A DNA stretch of 26,750 bases from positions 1 through 26,750 of the forward strand of contig JBBRXJ010000051.1 of NCBI GenBank assembly GCA_038248505.1. The letters are read 5' to 3'. The notes below the pieces were generated by a model, which did no database searches, was not told where the DNA came from, and saw only the letters and a list, made by a program, of their open reading frames with translations. The translations under genes and the position numbers were made by a program. The stretch comes from JBBRXJ01 sp038248505 (GTDB lineage: Bacteria; Bacteroidota; Bacteroidia; Bacteroidales; JBBRXJ01). This document shows positions 26,135-26,750 of the stretch, one piece after another (position 1 is the first letter of the stretch; each line of letters starts with the position of its first letter).

Positions 26135-26340
26135 GATTCTGCATAATTATACACCATCTAGATATTTACTGATTTTTAATGAACGCAAATCTCTTATATC
26201 AATGAAAGTAGGATCCTGAGGCATTCGCCGCGGCGAAGAAGCGCCCGTAAATAAGGGCTTTTTCAAAACTGGGGTGTCTCAGCCACCTACTTGGGTATTT
26301 TAGTATGAAGTTTGTCTTTGGTGTATCATTATGCAGAATC
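26135..26340. mobile_element. 206-bp inverted-repeat element with structured core (MITE-like)
   Basis: The ends 26135-26155 (beginning GATTCTGC, ending TACACC) and 26320-26340 (beginning GGTGTATC, ending GCAGAATC) are inverted repeats matching at 20 of 21 positions. Direct repeats of 12 bp flank it. It encodes no protein. Inside, 26206-26292 folds on paper into nested stems and is far more GC-rich than the surroundings. The ends do not resemble the presumed IS end at 26553, so it does not look like a simple deletion derivative of that IS. It could be a MITE-like passenger element or a dispersed repeat encoding a structured RNA. Confidence 0.6.
26206..26292 (+). ncRNA. Candidate structured RNA inside the inverted-repeat element
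   Basis: Stem 1 pairs AAGTAGG (26206-26212) with CCTACTT (26286-26292). After a symmetric 3/3 internal loop, stem 2 pairs CTGAGGCA (26216-26223) with TGTCTCAG (26275-26282), eight pairs with one G-U. Inside are two hairpins: the palindrome TTCGCCGCGGCGAA (26224-26237), and GCCC/GGGC (26243-26246 with 26255-26258) extended by an imperfect GAA/TTC arm. The remaining AAAACTGGGG strand is unpaired. I do not recognise a known riboswitch or ribozyme. The strand is a guess, since stems pair on both strands except for wobbles. Confidence 0.4.
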
Positions 26341-26352
26341 AAATTCGTTATT
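26341..26352. repeat. Right flanking direct repeat (possible target duplication)
   Basis: AAATTCGTTATT begins at the first base after the right inverted repeat and matches 26123-26134 at 10 of 12 positions. Confidence 0.5.
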
Positions 26353-26541
26353 GATGTTTGTTATGTGATACTAAGGTTATAGAAAATTACGTGAAGTTTC
26401 TCTCTATTTCGCGAAATTATACCTCTTTCGTTTTAATGTAAAGCTAAATGTATGGATGTTAGTATATTTGGGATTATGCGAAGGGATATTCCATCTCTCA
26501 TTTTTAATAATCAATGTTTTAAGATCATTGTCGTATCAAAT

Positions 26542-26552
26542 TGGTGTATAAT
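26542..26552. repeat. Extra partial copy of the element's terminal repeat
   Basis: TGGTGTATAAT is identical over 11 bases to the reverse complement of the outer part of the left terminal repeat (26146-26156). It ends exactly where the presumed IS begins, which would fit an IS inserted inside another copy of the repeat. Confidence 0.4.
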
Positions 26553-26630
26553 GAGACCGTTGCAAGGCAAAATAGCATAAAAATATATCATATATAATTG
26601 TATTTCAGCGTATTGAGTCGTTTTTTTTGT

Positions 26631-26638
26631 TATATTTG
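26631..26638 (+). promoter_or_regulatory. -7 box TATATTTG just before the transposase ATG
   Basis: The octamer ends three bases before the ATG at 26642, the same spacing as at the histidine kinase (4521/4532). If it is active, the transposase mRNA would be nearly leaderless. Confidence 0.35.
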
Positions 26639-26641
26639 TGT

Positions 26642-26750
26642 ATGAAAAATACACAAAACATCGGGTTTGCAGATTTGGCAATACAAGGAAGAAAAATCAA
26701 AGAAGATTTCTTCAATCGAATCAATTTAATAATCGATTGGAAGGCTATAG
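26642..26750 (+). CDS. Transposase N-terminus, IS5-like (partial)
   Basis: The first 36 residues (beginning MKNTQNIGFADLAIQGRK, then KIKEDFFNRINLIIDW) run off the window. The FADLAIQ and FFNRINLIIDW pattern resembles the N-terminal domain of IS5-family transposases, in which the DDE catalytic domain would follow. The catalytic residues are not in view. Whether the gene is intact cannot be judged. Confidence 0.6.
   Translation, partial: MKNTQNIGFADLAIQGRKIKEDFFNRINLIIDWKAI

Larger units (their letters stand above)
25982..26552. other. Gene-free region carrying an inverted-repeat element
   Basis: There is no convincing gene in these 571 bases; the longest start-to-stop frame I noticed is 22 codons (from 26104). 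The region holds the 206-bp inverted-repeat element, its flanking direct repeats, and a partial extra copy of the repeat end next to the insertion sequence. The rest is AT-rich and featureless to me. Confidence 0.7.
26553..26750 (+). mobile_element. Left end of an insertion sequence, cut by the window edge
   Basis: A probable IS starts at GAGACCGTTGCAAGGC (26553-26568), the type of terminal sequence seen in Bacteroidetes IS5-like elements by my recollection, and contains a transposase start at 26642. The right end and terminal repeat partner lie outside the window, so the left boundary is inferred from the motif and from the abutting repeat fragment. Confidence 0.5.

Noticed and set aside
26104..26172. 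Small 22-codon frame starting at 26104
   Set aside because: It runs through the left inverted repeat, has no family similarity I can see, and is short enough to be chance.

Overview
The window looks like a piece of a Bacteroidota (Bacteroidetes) chromosome or metagenomic contig. It is AT-rich. Several genes are preceded by the Bacteroidetes -7 promoter box TAnnTTTG. It encodes lipoproteins with SSC-type lipoboxes and two giant one-protein sensors built of two-component-regulator propeller repeats plus a Y_Y_Y domain, and it has a high density of secreted carbohydrate-active enzymes. I cannot name the species.

Positions 1-22587 form a carbohydrate-utilisation region. Bases 1-108 are GC-rich and unlike the rest; they may be the end of an inserted element. 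Next come a secreted GH30-family hydrolase (143-1615) and a GH3 beta-glucosidase-like lipoprotein (2079-4331, with a clear terminator). A propeller-type histidine kinase (annotated from 4609, probably really starting at 4532 through an A-tract frameshift), a single-domain response regulator (8250-8609) and a secreted six-hairpin glycosidase (8640-11462) follow as one co-directional unit. On the minus strand, converging with it, lie a PPC/DUF296 protein, a sialate O-acetylesterase-like esterase and a heparinase II/III-like lyase (15845 down to 11512). A plus-strand unit then carries an SDR sugar-acid dehydrogenase, a second propeller sensor that ends in GAF plus coiled coil without any kinase domain, and a GH42 beta-galactosidase (16116-22587). 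Together these read as a pathway in which an acetylated, uronic-acid-containing glycan is deacetylated, cut by a lyase, trimmed by exo-glycosidases, and the keto-sugar acid reduced by the SDR. The substrate is inference. No SusC/SusD pair is present, which is unusual for a locus this rich in enzymes.

Positions 22615-25981 hold more general genes on the minus strand: the manganese exporter mntP, the ribosome-associated GTPase typA/bipA, and a DUF1080 (3-keto-disaccharide hydrolase family) lipoprotein.

Positions 25982-26750 are accessory DNA. The most interesting structure is a 206-bp element (26135-26340) bounded by 21-bp inverted repeats (20/21 matching), flanked immediately by 12-bp direct repeats (10/12 matching), and containing a GC-rich core that folds on paper into a nested multi-stem structure. 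It has no protein-coding capacity and resembles a miniature inverted-repeat element or structured-RNA mobile element that I do not recognise. About 200 bp further on, an 11-bp piece of the same inverted repeat directly abuts what looks like the left end of an insertion sequence, whose IS5-like transposase begins at 26642 and runs off the window.
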